Shown here piece by piece: positions 31,879 through 42,800 of a stretch of 46,832 nt of DNA (position 1 is its first letter; the number at the start of each line of letters is the position of its first letter). Under the pieces are notes generated by a model. That model had not been told where the DNA came from, made no database searches, and saw only the letters and a list, made by a program, of their open reading frames with translations. A program made the translations under genes and the position numbers. The stretch covers positions 1-46,832 of the forward strand of contig JBAXGW010000033.1 of NCBI GenBank assembly GCA_037139195.1, read 5' to 3'. The DNA comes from JBAXGW01 sp037139195 (GTDB lineage: Bacteria > Bacteroidota > Bacteroidia > Bacteroidales > JAHJDW01).

Positions 31879-34800
31879 TTACTTTCCATCTCTTATTACT
31901 GTAACAGATCCAGACATAGTTTTTAATCTGCCATTGGCAAATTCTAAAATATAATAATATACACCATCTGTAACATCGCCACCGTCCCAATTGTTCTGAT
32001 AGTTGCTATTTTCATAAACCTTTTTACCCCATCTATTAAAAACGATACAGTTTGTATTTTGGAAATATTCAAGATTTGTAACATAAAAGTAATCGTTTAT
32101 TCCATCACCGTTAGGTGTAAATACATTTGGTATTGTTACATCGCATAATCTTATATTTACAGAAACTTCAGTTGTATCTGAAGGACACCCATTTTCGGTT
32201 ACATATAAATATACAGTATGAACTTCTGAACTTTCCCAGGATATAACATGTGGTCCAATACCAACACCAGTTACAGCGGTTCCACCACTAAAATCCCAAT
32301 TATAAGTTGCAGATGTACTTGCATTTCCAGAATATACCAATAAAGTTGTATCTCCTGCACAAATATCATTTCTTGTAGCTATAAAATCAGATGTTGGTTT
32401 AGGATAAACATTAACAGTTTTCTCCGTAGTATCTGAAGGACAGTTTTTATCTACAATCGATAAACTAACATTATAAGAACCTTCAGCTGGAAAATTTACA
32501 TCTTTACTAATAGAAGTTGGAGCAGAATTTGATGTTCCACCTCCAAAATTCCAGTTATAGGTTCCATTAGGTAGGTTTTCATCAGGAACTGCATTAGCAT
32601 TGCTGCCTATACAAACATTTGGTGTTATTGTAAAATTAGATGAAGGAGGCAGTGGGTCTTCGATAGTTACAGTAGAAACACAAGTTGCTCCATTGTTTAT
32701 ATCAGTTATTGTAACATAATGTTGACCCGCGCAAAGATCATTTACTGAAGCAGCTATGCCGCCATTATCCCAATTGTAACTAAAGCTACCAGTTCCACCT
32801 GATACAGATACGGTAGCTTTTCCGTCACATGTAACTGTTGGAGGAGTAATACAAGTACTATTACAATTGCCAATAGTTGGACTTGCAGATGAATTAACAG
32901 ACCAACTTCCACCATCAGGAATTCTTCTATAAGACTGGCCTTGAGTTGTCGTACCAGTATTTATTAAATTTTTCTTAGCTGCTGGTATAGCATTATAAGA
33001 ACTTAATGAGCCAGAAAAAGAACAGCCCGACTGTGTCGGATTACAAGGAATTCCGCTTAGAGAAGTGTTGTATTGTGTTAAATCAAAATTGATATTATTT
33101 GGGTCTTTCCAAGTAATAGCATCTTGTACAACACCATTCTCATCATAAAAAGCAAACCATCCACCTAAATTAGGGAACCAAAGCCTATCTCCGCCATCAA
33201 TACATACTCTACCTGCACTATTTATTACTATTTCAACTGTATTACCTCCATTCTGAACTAATAAACTAGAAGGCACAGAGGTTGCATTTTGTCCTCTCAC
33301 GACAGCAAAGCCTAATGGAGGAACAATTGTCCCAACAGGCAGAGCAAAACCGCCACCATGATAACCAATATTAGTAGCACCGCCATCATACGCATTATTT
33401 CCCAAAAAATAACAACTAATATCTATCGCATTACAAGCATCTGGATTAAAAAGCTCAATCCATTCTCCTTCACAAGTACCTGAACCGCCAGAACCATAAA
33501 TACATCCATCATTTAAATTTGGCATAAGCATTACTTCATTGATTAAAATAGTTGGTCCACTATAATTACAAGGCGAACCTCCACACTGAGTTTTATCTGT
33601 TTTCGTTGACGAGCAAGTGATATTACAAATGGTATCATGAAGAACGGTGATTGTATTAGCGCTGTTTGAGGTACAAGCACCTTGAGCAACAGAAAGCGTA
33701 ACATTATGAACTCCTGGAGTAGTCCAAGATACCCAATGTGGACCAGCTCCTGTTCCAGGATTTGCAATACCTCCATCAAAATTCCAAGTAAATGTTCCAC
33801 CGTTAGCATTTCCAGTATATGAAATTTTTGTTGAATCTCCTGCACAAATTGTAGTTGGATTAATTATAAAAGTGGAAGTTGGAGGATTAACAGTGACTCT
33901 AATAGTATCCAATCCAGATCCTGAACACATAGGATTTCCTACACCACCTGAATATATATAATCTGTAGTTACAATAGGGGCAATATTTATCACACTATCA
34001 TTTACAACAACTAAAGAAGGATCGGATGGATTAGAAGTCCACGCTCCACTTCCAGATAATGCTCCATGACCGGTAAGAGTAGTAATATCTCCACAAGTAA
34101 TTGTTGTGTCATTTCCAGCTGTAATTGAACCAATACCATCATTAGCCTTTACTTCATAATTACATACTGCGCCATTATATCCATCTATCATAATATAGTA
34201 GGTATTTCCTGCAACTAAGTTGCTTGCAGTAATAGTAAAACTATTTTGTGCATTACCTGTATACGTAATATCAGAATGTAGAGTCCAATTGCCAGAGCAT
34301 GGGGAGCTTGAAGAATAAATTCCCATTTGAACACCTGTGCCAGTACATTGAGTGGTATTGACATCAAAAGAAGCGGTTGAACTAGAAGCAACAAATTTTA
34401 ACCATGAATTATTTTCTATTGAACCCGTAAATAATGATGAACAATTATCACAAAATCCGGTTGGAATATCTATTTGGTAATAACTACTAGTATTTCCACA
34501 ATATCCACTAAAATCGCAAATTGCAGCAGCATTTGAACACAAATCACCTGCTGGAGGATTTCCATTACATGATTTTGGCAAAACAACGCAAGACATATCC
34601 ATTTTCCATCCTGTTGATACTGCACAATCAAATGCTCCTCCGCCACCTTGGGCACCATGATCAGTTGCATTTGAAATGAAAACAAATTTTACACACTCAT
34701 TTTGAATTCCAAAAGTTGAAGGAACTGCATTAGGTCCAGTTAGTTTATACATAAGAACATCGCCACCTGCTGTAACTTTGTAAATATAAAGAGTATCTCC

Positions 34801-35091
34801 CGGTATTATTTCAAAAAAACTAAAATTAAAGTAGGTTGAATCTCCAGTATTTGTGCATATTGTCGTGCTATAATTCTCGTTATCCCCGTATTGTGTGGCA
34901 TTTGAAAAACAAAAGTTTGCTGTATTTGCAGGAACAGTTACAGCATTACTACTACTAAAAGTACCTGCGCATTGATTAGTGATAGTTTGCCCATTGTATT
35001 GGTCGATTTCATAAGTTTGAGCGTTAGCATCATAAGCGGCTAATCCTAAAATTAGCAAAAATAAAAACAAGTTAATGAGTGGCTTTTTCAT
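31879..35091 (-). CDS. Large secreted T9SS type B cargo with lamin-tail, PKD and SprB-like domains
   Basis: This 1070-residue protein has a signal peptide (1-25, ends DANAQ), then a CUB-like domain (about 30-170), a jelly-roll region (about 175-320), a PKD domain (about 405-490: GTFTWNFDGG), a lamin-tail domain (about 510-680: LINEVMLMPN, EWIELFNPDA), a SprB-like repeat (about 750-810: SVSGGTGSFSYNWDNGG), two more PKD domains, and the type B C-terminal signal (985-1070: VFTPNGDGINDYFYV, VFNRWGKKVYE, DGVYYYILEF). Type B cargo is exported by T9SS and stays attached or is released with help of a SprF/PorP partner; none is adjacent. Probably an adhesin or surface-layer protein. Confidence 0.88.
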   Translation of the reverse strand: MKKPLINLFLFLLILGLAAYDANAQTYEIDQYNGQTITNQCAGTFSSSNAVTVPANTANFCFSNATQYGDNENYSTTICTNTGDSTYFNFSFFEIIPGDTLYIYKVTAGGDVLMYKLTGPNAVPSTFGIQNECVKFVFISNATDHGAQGGGGAFDCAVSTGWKMDMSCVVLPKSCNGNPPAGDLCSNAAAICDFSGYCGNTSSYYQIDIPTGFCDNCSSLFTGSIENNSWLKFVASSSTASFDVNTTQCTGTGVQMGIYSSSSPCSGNWTLHSDITYTGNAQNSFTITASNLVAGNTYYIMIDGYNGAVCNYEVKANDGIGSITAGNDTTITCGDITTLTGHGALSGSGAWTSNPSDPSLVVVNDSVINIAPIVTTDYIYSGGVGNPMCSGSGLDTIRVTVNPPTSTFIINPTTICAGDSTKISYTGNANGGTFTWNFDGGIANPGTGAGPHWVSWTTPGVHNVTLSVAQGACTSNSANTITVLHDTICNITCSSTKTDKTQCGGSPCNYSGPTILINEVMLMPNLNDGCIYGSGGSGTCEGEWIELFNPDACNAIDISCYFLGNNAYDGGATNIGYHGGGFALPVGTIVPPLGFAVVRGQNATSVPSSLLVQNGGNTVEIVINSAGRVCIDGGDRLWFPNLGGWFAFYDENGVVQDAITWKDPNNINFDLTQYNTSLSGIPCNPTQSGCSFSGSLSSYNAIPAAKKNLINTGTTTQGQSYRRIPDGGSWSVNSSASPTIGNCNSTCITPPTVTCDGKATVSVSGGTGSFSYNWDNGGIAASVNDLCAGQHYVTITDINNGATCVSTVTIEDPLPPSSNFTITPNVCIGSNANAVPDENLPNGTYNWNFGGGTSNSAPTSISKDVNFPAEGSYNVSLSIVDKNCPSDTTEKTVNVYPKPTSDFIATRNDICAGDTTLLVYSGNASTSATYNWDFSGGTAVTGVGIGPHVISWESSEVHTVYLYVTENGCPSDTTEVSVNIRLCDVTIPNVFTPNGDGINDYFYVTNLEYFQNTNCIVFNRWGKKVYENSNYQNNWDGGDVTDGVYYYILEFANGRLKTMSGSVTVIRDGK

Positions 35092-35143
35092 GACTATAGT
35101 AATAATGTTTATTGCGTGAATTGATTCTAACTCACATTAGCTA

Positions 35144-35174
35144 CAAACATATTAAAAGAAAATATTATGTGCAA
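35144..35174 (-). promoter_or_regulatory. Promoter of the type B cargo gene
   Basis: On the minus strand TTG (35172-35174), 20 bp, then TATGTTTG (35144-35151), a full match. The ATG begins about 53 bp downstream. Confidence 0.6.
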
Positions 35175-35326
35175 CTTTTCGACATGTATAGTTGAAAACG
35201 ACAATGACAAAAATAGAAAAATAAAAACTTTTATATAATTAATTATCAAGGCATTATCTGCTTAAAAAATAAGTGTTTAGCGATAAAAATGCCAAAATAT
35301 ATATTCTTAAATAATGTTAAGAGGAT

Positions 35327-36310
35327 TTAACGAATAACAAAACTCATTAAGTTTTCTTCAATTACCTCAGCGTCTAAATATTTTCCAATAAAAACTACTT
35401 TACTTTCTTTTTGGTCGTCGTTTTTCCATGCTTCGCCCTCCATCATTAAAAATGATGTTTTAACTGATTGAGCAATCATTTTGCAAGCGACATCGGCAAA
35501 GTAAAATATCCCTTTTATCCGATATATGGAGTTCTGATTAAAAGTTAGAAAATAATCCATCCATAACGAAAAGCGTTCGTAGTCCATTTCTCCTTTTATT
35601 ATAAAACTATGCGCATGCATAGATTTAGCATGAATTGGATTTGGCTTGGAAGATGAATCGGTAGAAAAAACTTTTTTGAAAAACTCATTTATGTTTTGAG
35701 GAGTTAAAACTTGTTTATTTAAAATGTCATTTCCCTTTATATCGGCAAAATCAGTTTCAATAATTTCAGCAATGCAATTTATTGCTGATACCTCATTTTT
35801 AACTTCAATGAAGAATTCGGGCGATACATTTCCTTTTTTGTTTAAGATAATTACATCAGCTAAGGCTATTTGCTTTAAAGCTTCTTGCTCAGTTTCAATT
35901 ATATCAAGAATAAACTCAGAATCAACTAAGCAAATTAAACTATCAAGACGGAATTGAAGTTGTATTTCGTAATCGACTATAAAAGGATGTATTATTGATG
36001 TAGGGTCAGCTATACCAGTAGATTCTATTATTAAATGATTAAAAGGCTTCTCAGAATTTAAAAGCTTATCCAGTACTTTATATAAATCATCATTTAGTGT
36101 ACAACAAATACAACCATTCGACATTTCGAAAATATTGTCTCCCTCAACGCCAACAACTAAATTGCTATCAATATTTATTTCGCCAAATTCATTCTCGATT
36201 ATTGCAAATTTTTTATCAGGGTATTCCTTAATAAAGCGGTTGAGTAAGGTTGTTTTGCCTGAGCCTAAAAACCCTGTTAATATGGTTACGGGTATTCTGT
36301 AGTCTTCCAT
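35327..36310 (-). CDS. CobW/COG0523-family metallochaperone GTPase
   Basis: This 327-residue cytoplasmic GTPase has Walker A GFLGSGKT (13-20), the metal-binding motif CICC (Cys67, Cys69, Cys70) in NGCICCTLNDD, and ESTGIADP as the switch region. The C-terminal domain (about 230-325) is the CobW_C fold, including FSLWMDYFLTFN and YRIKGIFYFADV. COG0523 proteins deliver zinc, cobalt or other metals to target enzymes. No zinc-regulated gene is next to it, so the metal is unknown. A TATTTTTG at 36355-36362 could be its -7 box. Confidence 0.92.
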   Translation of the reverse strand: MEDYRIPVTILTGFLGSGKTTLLNRFIKEYPDKKFAIIENEFGEINIDSNLVVGVEGDNIFEMSNGCICCTLNDDLYKVLDKLLNSEKPFNHLIIESTGIADPTSIIHPFIVDYEIQLQFRLDSLICLVDSEFILDIIETEQEALKQIALADVIILNKKGNVSPEFFIEVKNEVSAINCIAEIIETDFADIKGNDILNKQVLTPQNINEFFKKVFSTDSSSKPNPIHAKSMHAHSFIIKGEMDYERFSLWMDYFLTFNQNSIYRIKGIFYFADVACKMIAQSVKTSFLMMEGEAWKNDDQKESKVVFIGKYLDAEVIEENLMSFVIR

Positions 36311-36383
36311 GTAAATAAAATATCAGACATCAAATTTCGTGAAAAAATTGATGCCAAAAATAGATATTTACAAAAAAATAGCC

Positions 36384-37601
36384 TTACTTGTTTTTCGACA
36401 ATCCTAAAAGTGCCGATTTATCTTGTGGCGAAAGTATAAGAACTTTATTAAAAAGTTCTTGAGCTTTTGCATATTGTTCGAGCATTTTATTTGTCCAAGC
36501 ATTGGAAACTGTTATGGAATAATCGAAATAATAAAGTTGTTCGGCTATATTGCCATGTTTAAGAGCCTTTTTATAATCTTTATCTTTATAAAATAAACAG
36601 CTTAAGCGATAATTAGCAATGGTATTTTGTGGATCAATTTTTAAAATTTCAAGATATTGAGCTTTTAAATCTTCTGTTTTTTTCGAAGCGTAGATAGGAT
36701 AGGCAATTCCAAAACGTGCTTCAACAGATAATGGTTTAATAGCAATTGCTTTTTTATAATATTCGATTGATTGAGGATACATTTCGTTCAAATAGCATAG
36801 CCAACCCAAACGAAGATTTATTTCATAGGATTTTTCATCATAGACAAATTTTAAATTATCTATTGCTTTGCTATATGCACCAGCAGTTTCGTTAGTATAG
36901 CTATATGCAAAAGCAGCTTGAACTTTTGTATAATCTGTAGAAATAGAACTGCTGTTTTTAGATTTTATTAAAGCAAGTCCTTCTATTGCAGATGGATCAT
37001 TAGGAGAAAGCATCAATGATTTATTAAATAATTCTTTAGCATCATCATGTTCACCTAACATTTCGCTTGTCCACGCATGCATAATAGATATATAATAATT
37101 AAAAGGGTATAAACTTTCAGCAACTTCAAAATATTTTAAAGCACTTTGATAATCTTTTTCTTTGTAATAATAAATACATCCTAAGCGGTAATTAGCAACA
37201 GAATTTTTTGGATCTAATTCTAAAATCTCAATGTAATTCTTCTTAAGTTCATCCGAATTACTTTGAGCATAAACAGGATAGGCAAGGCCAAAACGTGCTT
37301 CTACAGTAGAAGGTCTTATTTCAACTGCTTTTTTATAATACGAAATGGATTCAGTATACAAACCACTTAAGTAATTAAGCCATCCAAGGCGAAGGTTTAT
37401 TTCGTACGAATCTTTGTTATATACTGATTTTAAATTTTCAATTGCTTTTTTATAGTCTTTATCCTTTTCATTAGCGTAACTATTTGTAAAAGCTGTTTGG
37501 ATTTTATTGCAGTCCTGGGCGATTGAAATATTTGTGTTTGATAAAAACAAAAAAACACCTAAAACCATTGCGTAATAGTTTATATAAAATTTCATATTCA
37601 T
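36384..37601 (-). CDS. Periplasmic TPR protein made of a tandem duplication
   Basis: From ATG 37601 this is a 405-residue protein with a signal peptide (ends SISIAQ-like, ISIAQDCNK). The mature part consists of two homologous halves, offset by 193 residues: IQTAFTNSY/VQAAFAYSY, SYEINLRLGWL in both, EARFGLAYPVYA/EARFGIAYPIYA, NYRLGCIYYY/NYRLSCLFYK, LFNKSLMLSP/LFNKVLILSP. Each half contains about four TPR units, so the whole is a superhelical protein-binding scaffold. A longer reading from 37643 adds an untypical N-terminus. The partner is unknown; the gene stands alone. Confidence 0.82.
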   Translation of the reverse strand: MNMKFYINYYAMVLGVFLFLSNTNISIAQDCNKIQTAFTNSYANEKDKDYKKAIENLKSVYNKDSYEINLRLGWLNYLSGLYTESISYYKKAVEIRPSTVEARFGLAYPVYAQSNSDELKKNYIEILELDPKNSVANYRLGCIYYYKEKDYQSALKYFEVAESLYPFNYYISIMHAWTSEMLGEHDDAKELFNKSLMLSPNDPSAIEGLALIKSKNSSSISTDYTKVQAAFAYSYTNETAGAYSKAIDNLKFVYDEKSYEINLRLGWLCYLNEMYPQSIEYYKKAIAIKPLSVEARFGIAYPIYASKKTEDLKAQYLEILKIDPQNTIANYRLSCLFYKDKDYKKALKHGNIAEQLYYFDYSITVSNAWTNKMLEQYAKAQELFNKVLILSPQDKSALLGLSKNK

Positions 37602-37681
37602 ATTGAAGAAATTTAATTTTTTTAATACTATAAAATTATACAATAATAGTTCATTCTGTGTTATAAATTTTTACAGATCTG

Positions 37682-38386
37682 TTATAAAATTATATTTTTC
37701 ACAAAAAATATCCCACCAATATCTTCCAAAAAATCATCCTGTAATTCAATAATTTTTGTCTTTTCTGATTTAATAAAATCGATTATTTCTAGTGAATCAT
37801 CTAATTTTGAAATACTTCCATTAATAAACAATATGTTTTCAGAAATTCCGCAACAGCCTCCAAATAATCCATAAGTTAAGCCTTTTAAAGTGATATTATT
37901 AGTAGAAACTTTTAAAACAGAAAGTCCTTCTGCCTCTAGTGTTTTAAATATGCCTTCGTCGGAAGTTAAAAACTTATTATTTTCTATGCAGATCAAACTG
38001 CATCTGGTATAAAATTGCTTTACAGCAATGGTTTTTCTAGCTTCAGTTGCCTCAAATATTTTTCTATCTGTGTATTTTGGATTATGAATTATATAATCTT
38101 TGGTAATTACTACATTATAACCTACAGTATCAGGGTGATTTGATCCTATTGATTTATTTCCAAAAATAAAATTTATATTATTGTGCTTTAATTGCTTTAT
38201 AAATGAAGGATTAACACTTGGCGAAACTATCAGTTGATTATCTATTAAGCACATAAATATATCGGGATGCGCTGAAATAGGGGAATACACGTGCGAATGC
38301 ATAGGAAACTCAATCACATTTCCATACTCACTTAATTTATGTTTTGTTTGGTCCGATGCTCGCTCATCAACTATAATGCACTTCAT
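37682..38386 (-). CDS. DUF6873-like GME-fold protein
   Basis: This 234-residue protein resembles a family with the guanidino-group-modifying-enzyme (GME) fold: HPDIFMC, FGNKSIGSNHPDTVGYNVV, IIHNPKYTD, FYTRCSLICIENNKFLTSDEGI, YGLFGGCCGIS. GME-fold relatives include arginine deiminase and agmatine deiminase, whose catalytic Cys, His and acidic residues have possible counterparts here (Cys188-189 region, His81, Asp82). An activity is not proven. Its ATG lies within the 3' end of the radical SAM gene (20-bp overlap), so the two are co-expressed and perhaps act together. Confidence 0.7.
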   Translation of the reverse strand: MKCIIVDERASDQTKHKLSEYGNVIEFPMHSHVYSPISAHPDIFMCLIDNQLIVSPSVNPSFIKQLKHNNINFIFGNKSIGSNHPDTVGYNVVITKDYIIHNPKYTDRKIFEATEARKTIAVKQFYTRCSLICIENNKFLTSDEGIFKTLEAEGLSVLKVSTNNITLKGLTYGLFGGCCGISENILFINGSISKLDDSLEIIDFIKSEKTKIIELQDDFLEDIGGIFFVKNIIL

Positions 38387-39389
38387 AATTTCTGCCGGTT
38401 AAAGATGAATTTTCTTTAAAATTAACTTTTTTGAATTTCTCTTGTAACCAAGCTTTGTTCTTGGATTTATATCCAACTGCATAATTAATTTCTATTTTTG
38501 AAACACAAATTGTAATCTCAGAATGTGAAAAATTAAATGTGCAATTTTTGAAAATATCTAACCATATTTCACTAATTACTAGCTCTTTAAAGGACGCATG
38601 AAAAGGACCCGCAAGCATAGTATTTCCATTTGTAAAATCTTCGGAAGGATGCAAGCCTGTGCGAATAACTCGAATTTTATTCTTTTCGAATAAAAGCAAA
38701 ATATCTTTAGTCCAATTTACAGCCTCATCAATACTTAGCGCTTTATATAAATTATTGTTATATAGCTGCTCTAATGCTGTGTTTTTTATAACCAATGTTG
38801 GATAAATTCGGACAGTACTGGGTTTATAATCAACAATCTTTTGTGCAGTATTCATTGATTTTTCTTTTGTGTCGCTTGGCAAACCAATCATCATTTGTAA
38901 GCCCAATTCGAAATTATATTTTTTTATTAGTTCAACTGCATTTTCTACATCATTTATAGAATGACCTCTGCCGCTAAAAATAAGCACTTCTTCATCAAGC
39001 GATTGCACACCCATCTCAATTGCAATAACATTATATTTTTTAAGCAAAGCTAAACGTTGCTCATCAATATAATCGGGTCGAGTAGATATTCGAATACCAT
39101 GAACTCTTTTGCTTTCAATATATGGCTGAACAAGTTTTAAATAGTTTTCCTGTATATCAATAGGAATTCCTGTGAAGTTTCCACCAAAAAAAGCAATTTC
39201 AACAATTGTTTCTTCTTTTATTTCTTCAATACTTGAAAGATAGGTATTTATTTGTTGAATTATCTCCTTTTCGCTAGGCTGTTTGATAACGCCAGAAATA
39301 TAAAATTGATTACAAAAAACGCAACGATTTGGACATGCCAATTCAGGAACAAATATTGGAATATTAAAATGTCGAGGCACAGAATTCAT
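38367..39389 (-). CDS. Radical SAM protein, Elp3-like
   Basis: This 340-residue enzyme has the cluster motif CPNRCVFC (Cys19, Cys23, Cys26), an SAM-binding GGNFTG, and the barrel segments GIRISTRPDYID, VIAIEMGVQSLDEEVL, GHSINDVENAVELI and GLQMMIGLP, which place it near the Elp3/oxygen-independent coproporphyrinogen oxidase-type proteins. There is no acetyltransferase domain. It heads a two-gene operon with the GME-fold protein. The product is unknown; amino-acid or tRNA modification are the usual jobs of relatives. A -7 box ends 4 bp before its ATG. Confidence 0.88.
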   Translation of the reverse strand: MNSVPRHFNIPIFVPELACPNRCVFCNQFYISGVIKQPSEKEIIQQINTYLSSIEEIKEETIVEIAFFGGNFTGIPIDIQENYLKLVQPYIESKRVHGIRISTRPDYIDEQRLALLKKYNVIAIEMGVQSLDEEVLIFSGRGHSINDVENAVELIKKYNFELGLQMMIGLPSDTKEKSMNTAQKIVDYKPSTVRIYPTLVIKNTALEQLYNNNLYKALSIDEAVNWTKDILLLFEKNKIRVIRTGLHPSEDFTNGNTMLAGPFHASFKELVISEIWLDIFKNCTFNFSHSEITICVSKIEINYAVGYKSKNKAWLQEKFKKVNFKENSSLTGRNYEVHYS

Positions 39390-39393
39390 AATA

Positions 39394-39401
39394 CAAAAGT
39401 A
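39394..39401 (-). promoter_or_regulatory. -7 box directly before the radical SAM start
   Basis: On the minus strand TACTTTTG matches TAnnTTTG and ends 4 bp before the ATG at 39389. No -33 box is evident. If real, the mRNA is leaderless like that proposed for glyS. Confidence 0.35.
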
Positions 39402-39507
39402 TGCTAAATCTCTTTTTATTTGCTTAATATAAAAAAAACTTTTTCAATATTCCACTTATCGTGTTTGTATTGAAATCTTCTTTTGCATGATATCAATTTT
39501 TAATGGT

Positions 39508-39540
39508 TTTGTAATTTCTAATTAACGGATTATAATTTTG
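39508..39540 (+). promoter_or_regulatory. Promoter upstream of the 2038-residue protease gene
   Basis: TTTG (39508-39511), 21 bp, then TAATTTTG (39533-39540). The ATG at 39874 is about 330 bp further on, leaving a long leader. The 484-bp spacer 39390-39873 holds this promoter; it also contains a 51-codon hydrophobic ORF at 39697-39852 that I do not regard as a gene, and nothing else recognisable. Confidence 0.55.
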
Positions 39541-39873
39541 GATTTAAGCTCGATAATTAAACTTTCAACCTATATCAACTAAGTTGTAAAAGATTACAGT
39601 TCAACATTAGTTTTTGACACTTCGCAAATTTTTAACTTTTTTTAATAAATAAAGAGGTATTAATTTGTTTGTTCTATAGCAACAAACTCTTTAACAATGA
39701 CATTTATTTATAAGAAAAACTTATTAGTTGAACTAGTATTTGCTGTGCTAATTCCATTTTTAATTTTTAAATCCTTTCAACTGCTTAGTTTTTTTCAAAT
39801 CAATAGTTTGTTCAAGTGTTATGTTGTGCCACTTAAAAATCAAAAAAAATAACTACACACCAAACCTAGCACC

Positions 39874-42800
39874 ATGATGAAAAAACTAAAAACTTTACTA
39901 ATGATTATTGGGCTTTTTACTTTTTTCCAAAGTAATGCTCAAATATCTGTAGGAGGTATTCCTCCTAGTTTTGCAAAAACTACTAATTCCAGTTTTATGC
40001 AAAAAATTTCAGTTCCAGCTTTAGAAATTTCTACAATTGAAGCTGAAGATGCAATAACAATTAAAGATGGCTCTTTTCCTAAAGTAGCAAAAGCAATTCC
40101 TGTTAACTATAACATGCAAAATTCAGGCACCTGGACTGTATTGCCAGGAAGAGGGAAAATTTGGCAACTAAAAATTCAATCAAGCGGGGCAAAGGCATTA
40201 TCACTTATGTATGATAATTTTTATTTGCCTAAAGGCACTCAACTTTTTTTGTATAATACAGACAAATCGCAAGTAATTGGAGCATTCACTGATATTAACA
40301 ATTCAGAGAGTGGCAAATTTTGCACCGAACTTATTCAAGGTGAAGAAGTAACATTAGAGTATTTTGAACCTTCAAATGATAAATCTACTACTATTTATAA
40401 TCCAATAATTAACATCTCTGGAATAATTTACGCATATAGAGATGTAGAAAAACTTTTTAAAATGCAACTAAGAGAAACTGGGTGGGGTCAATCGGAAAGT
40501 TGCGAAGTGAATGTAAATTGTCCGGAAGGAACAAATTGGCAAAAACAAAAAAGAGGTGTCGCCGAAATTTTTTGTACAGAAGACGGATCTAGCTTTGGCT
40601 GGTGCTCTGGTACTTTAGTTAATAATACCTCTCAAGACGGCACACCATTATTTTTAACAGCAGACCATTGTGGTGGTGGGGCTGCTGCTAGCGTTTTTGC
40701 TTATTGGCAATTTTATTTCAACTTCGAGGCTTCCGGTTGCTCAAATCCCAGCTCACAACCTGCATATAACACCATAACAGGAGCAACACGTAAATCAAGA
40801 GGCAACATGAGCGGTGGTTCTGATTTTTTATTACTTCAATTAAATTCAACTCCACCATCTAACTATAATATATATTATAATGGTTGGGACAAAACAAATA
40901 CTGGAAGCAATACTGGTGTTTCTATCCATCATCCTGCTGGAGATATTAAAAAAATATCGACTTATACAAGTGCACTTACTACAACATCGTATTCTGGTTG
41001 TATGGCAAGTTCGCATTGGCAAGTTCAATGGGCATCAACCCAAACAAATCATGGTGTTACCGAAGGCGGTTCTTCAGGATCTCCATTATTTAATAGCGCT
41101 GGATTACAAATAGGAACACTTACTGGTGGCTCATCTTATTGTAATGCACAAACAAGTCCTGATGATTATGGCAAACTTTTCAAACATTGGGATCAAAACG
41201 GCACTACATCAGCAGTTCAGCTAAAACCATGGCTTGATCCTTCTAACTCTGGAGTAAGCCAACTAACTGGATACGACCCAAATGCAATAGCTGCTGGCCC
41301 AATTGCAAACTTCACTGCTAATGCAACAACTATAAGTGCTGGCAATTCAATAAATTTTTCTAGTACTTCTACCACTCCCACTGGAACTATCACTACTTAT
41401 GCTTGGCAATTTCAAGGTGGAAATCCATCAACTTCTACCTCAGCAACACCTTCTGTAACATATACTAATGCAGGCGCATATAATGTGTCATTAACTGTTA
41501 CAAACTCTGGAGGACAAACAAATACAAAAACAACTAACTCTTATATTACTGTAACAGCTCCTGTAACTTGTGCTGATTTATCAACCAATTACACAATGGG
41601 ATTTGAAACAATTGAAGATTTTAATGGATGGACAGTAGCTAATGTTGCAAATGATACATCTACTTGGAAAAAATTCAACAATGCTACTTATGCAAATACT
41701 GGCACATATTCTATGAGCTATATTTATAATGGTGATGCAACAACTCCTGGTAATGATTGGTTATTTACAAAATGTTTAACTTTAGAAGCTGGTCAGCAAT
41801 ACGAATTATCATTATGGTATAGAATGAGAAATGGTTCTAGTGGAACTGTTTACCCCGAAAAACTTAAAATTAGCTATGGTTCTCAAGCTTCTGTTACAGG
41901 AATGACTCAATTAATAAGCGATTTAGGAGAGGTAAACAATGCTGCTTATCGTCAAGGTATTTATAATTTTACACCAAGCGCAAGTGGAACTTATTATATA
42001 GGTTTCCAATGTTATAGTGATGCTGATAAATATCAATTGTTTATTGATGATATACAATTGAAAAAATCAACTTCAACTCCTGCTCAATTGGCAAGTTTAT
42101 CAACAACAGTTGTATCAGCAATTCTATCCACTACTGCAAGCTCAGGTGGAAGTATCTCTAACGACGGCGGAGCTAATATTACAGCTAAAGGTATTTGCTG
42201 GAGCACTTCTCAAAATCCAGTTGTTACTGGTTTACATACTACGGATGGAACAGGAAATGCAACTTTCACAAGTTCAATGACAGGGTTAACAGCAAATACT
42301 ACATATTATGTTAGAGCTTATGCAACTAATAGTGCTGGAACAGCTTATGGCAATCAAGTTTCGTTCACAACTGCTGTAGCTACAACAAATGATTACAATA
42401 CATATTATGGCATTTTACATAACCATACAAGTATTTCTGATGGAACTGGCACTGCTTCTCAGGCTTATTCGTATGCTAGAAATACTGCTGGTCTCGACTT
42501 CTTCAGTTTAGCAGATCATTCAGGTTCTATTAGCGCTACAGAATGGACTACAACAAAAGATGCGGCTAATGCAGCTAATGTTGATGGCTCTTTCGTTGCT
42601 TTCTGGGGTTTTGAATGGACTTCGGGCGGAAATTATGGACACGTTGCGGTAATTGGTACTGATGATTATTGTACTACCAGTGGAACGACAAACACATTTT
42701 CAGGTTTGTGTTCATGGTTAAATACTCGTAATGGTGTAGCTTTCTTCAATCATCCTGGAAGAGAAAATGATAATAGTACAGAGTTTAATCATTTTACAAC

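Noticed and set aside
39697..39852. 51-codon hydrophobic ORF in the leader of the giant gene
   Set aside because: Composition follows the AT-rich spacer, there is no ribosome site or promoter of its own, and no family is recognised. It could be a leader peptide but there is no evidence.
40846..41113. ORFs on both strands inside the protease domain
   Set aside because: They are shadows of the long frame, which shows the full protease motifs.
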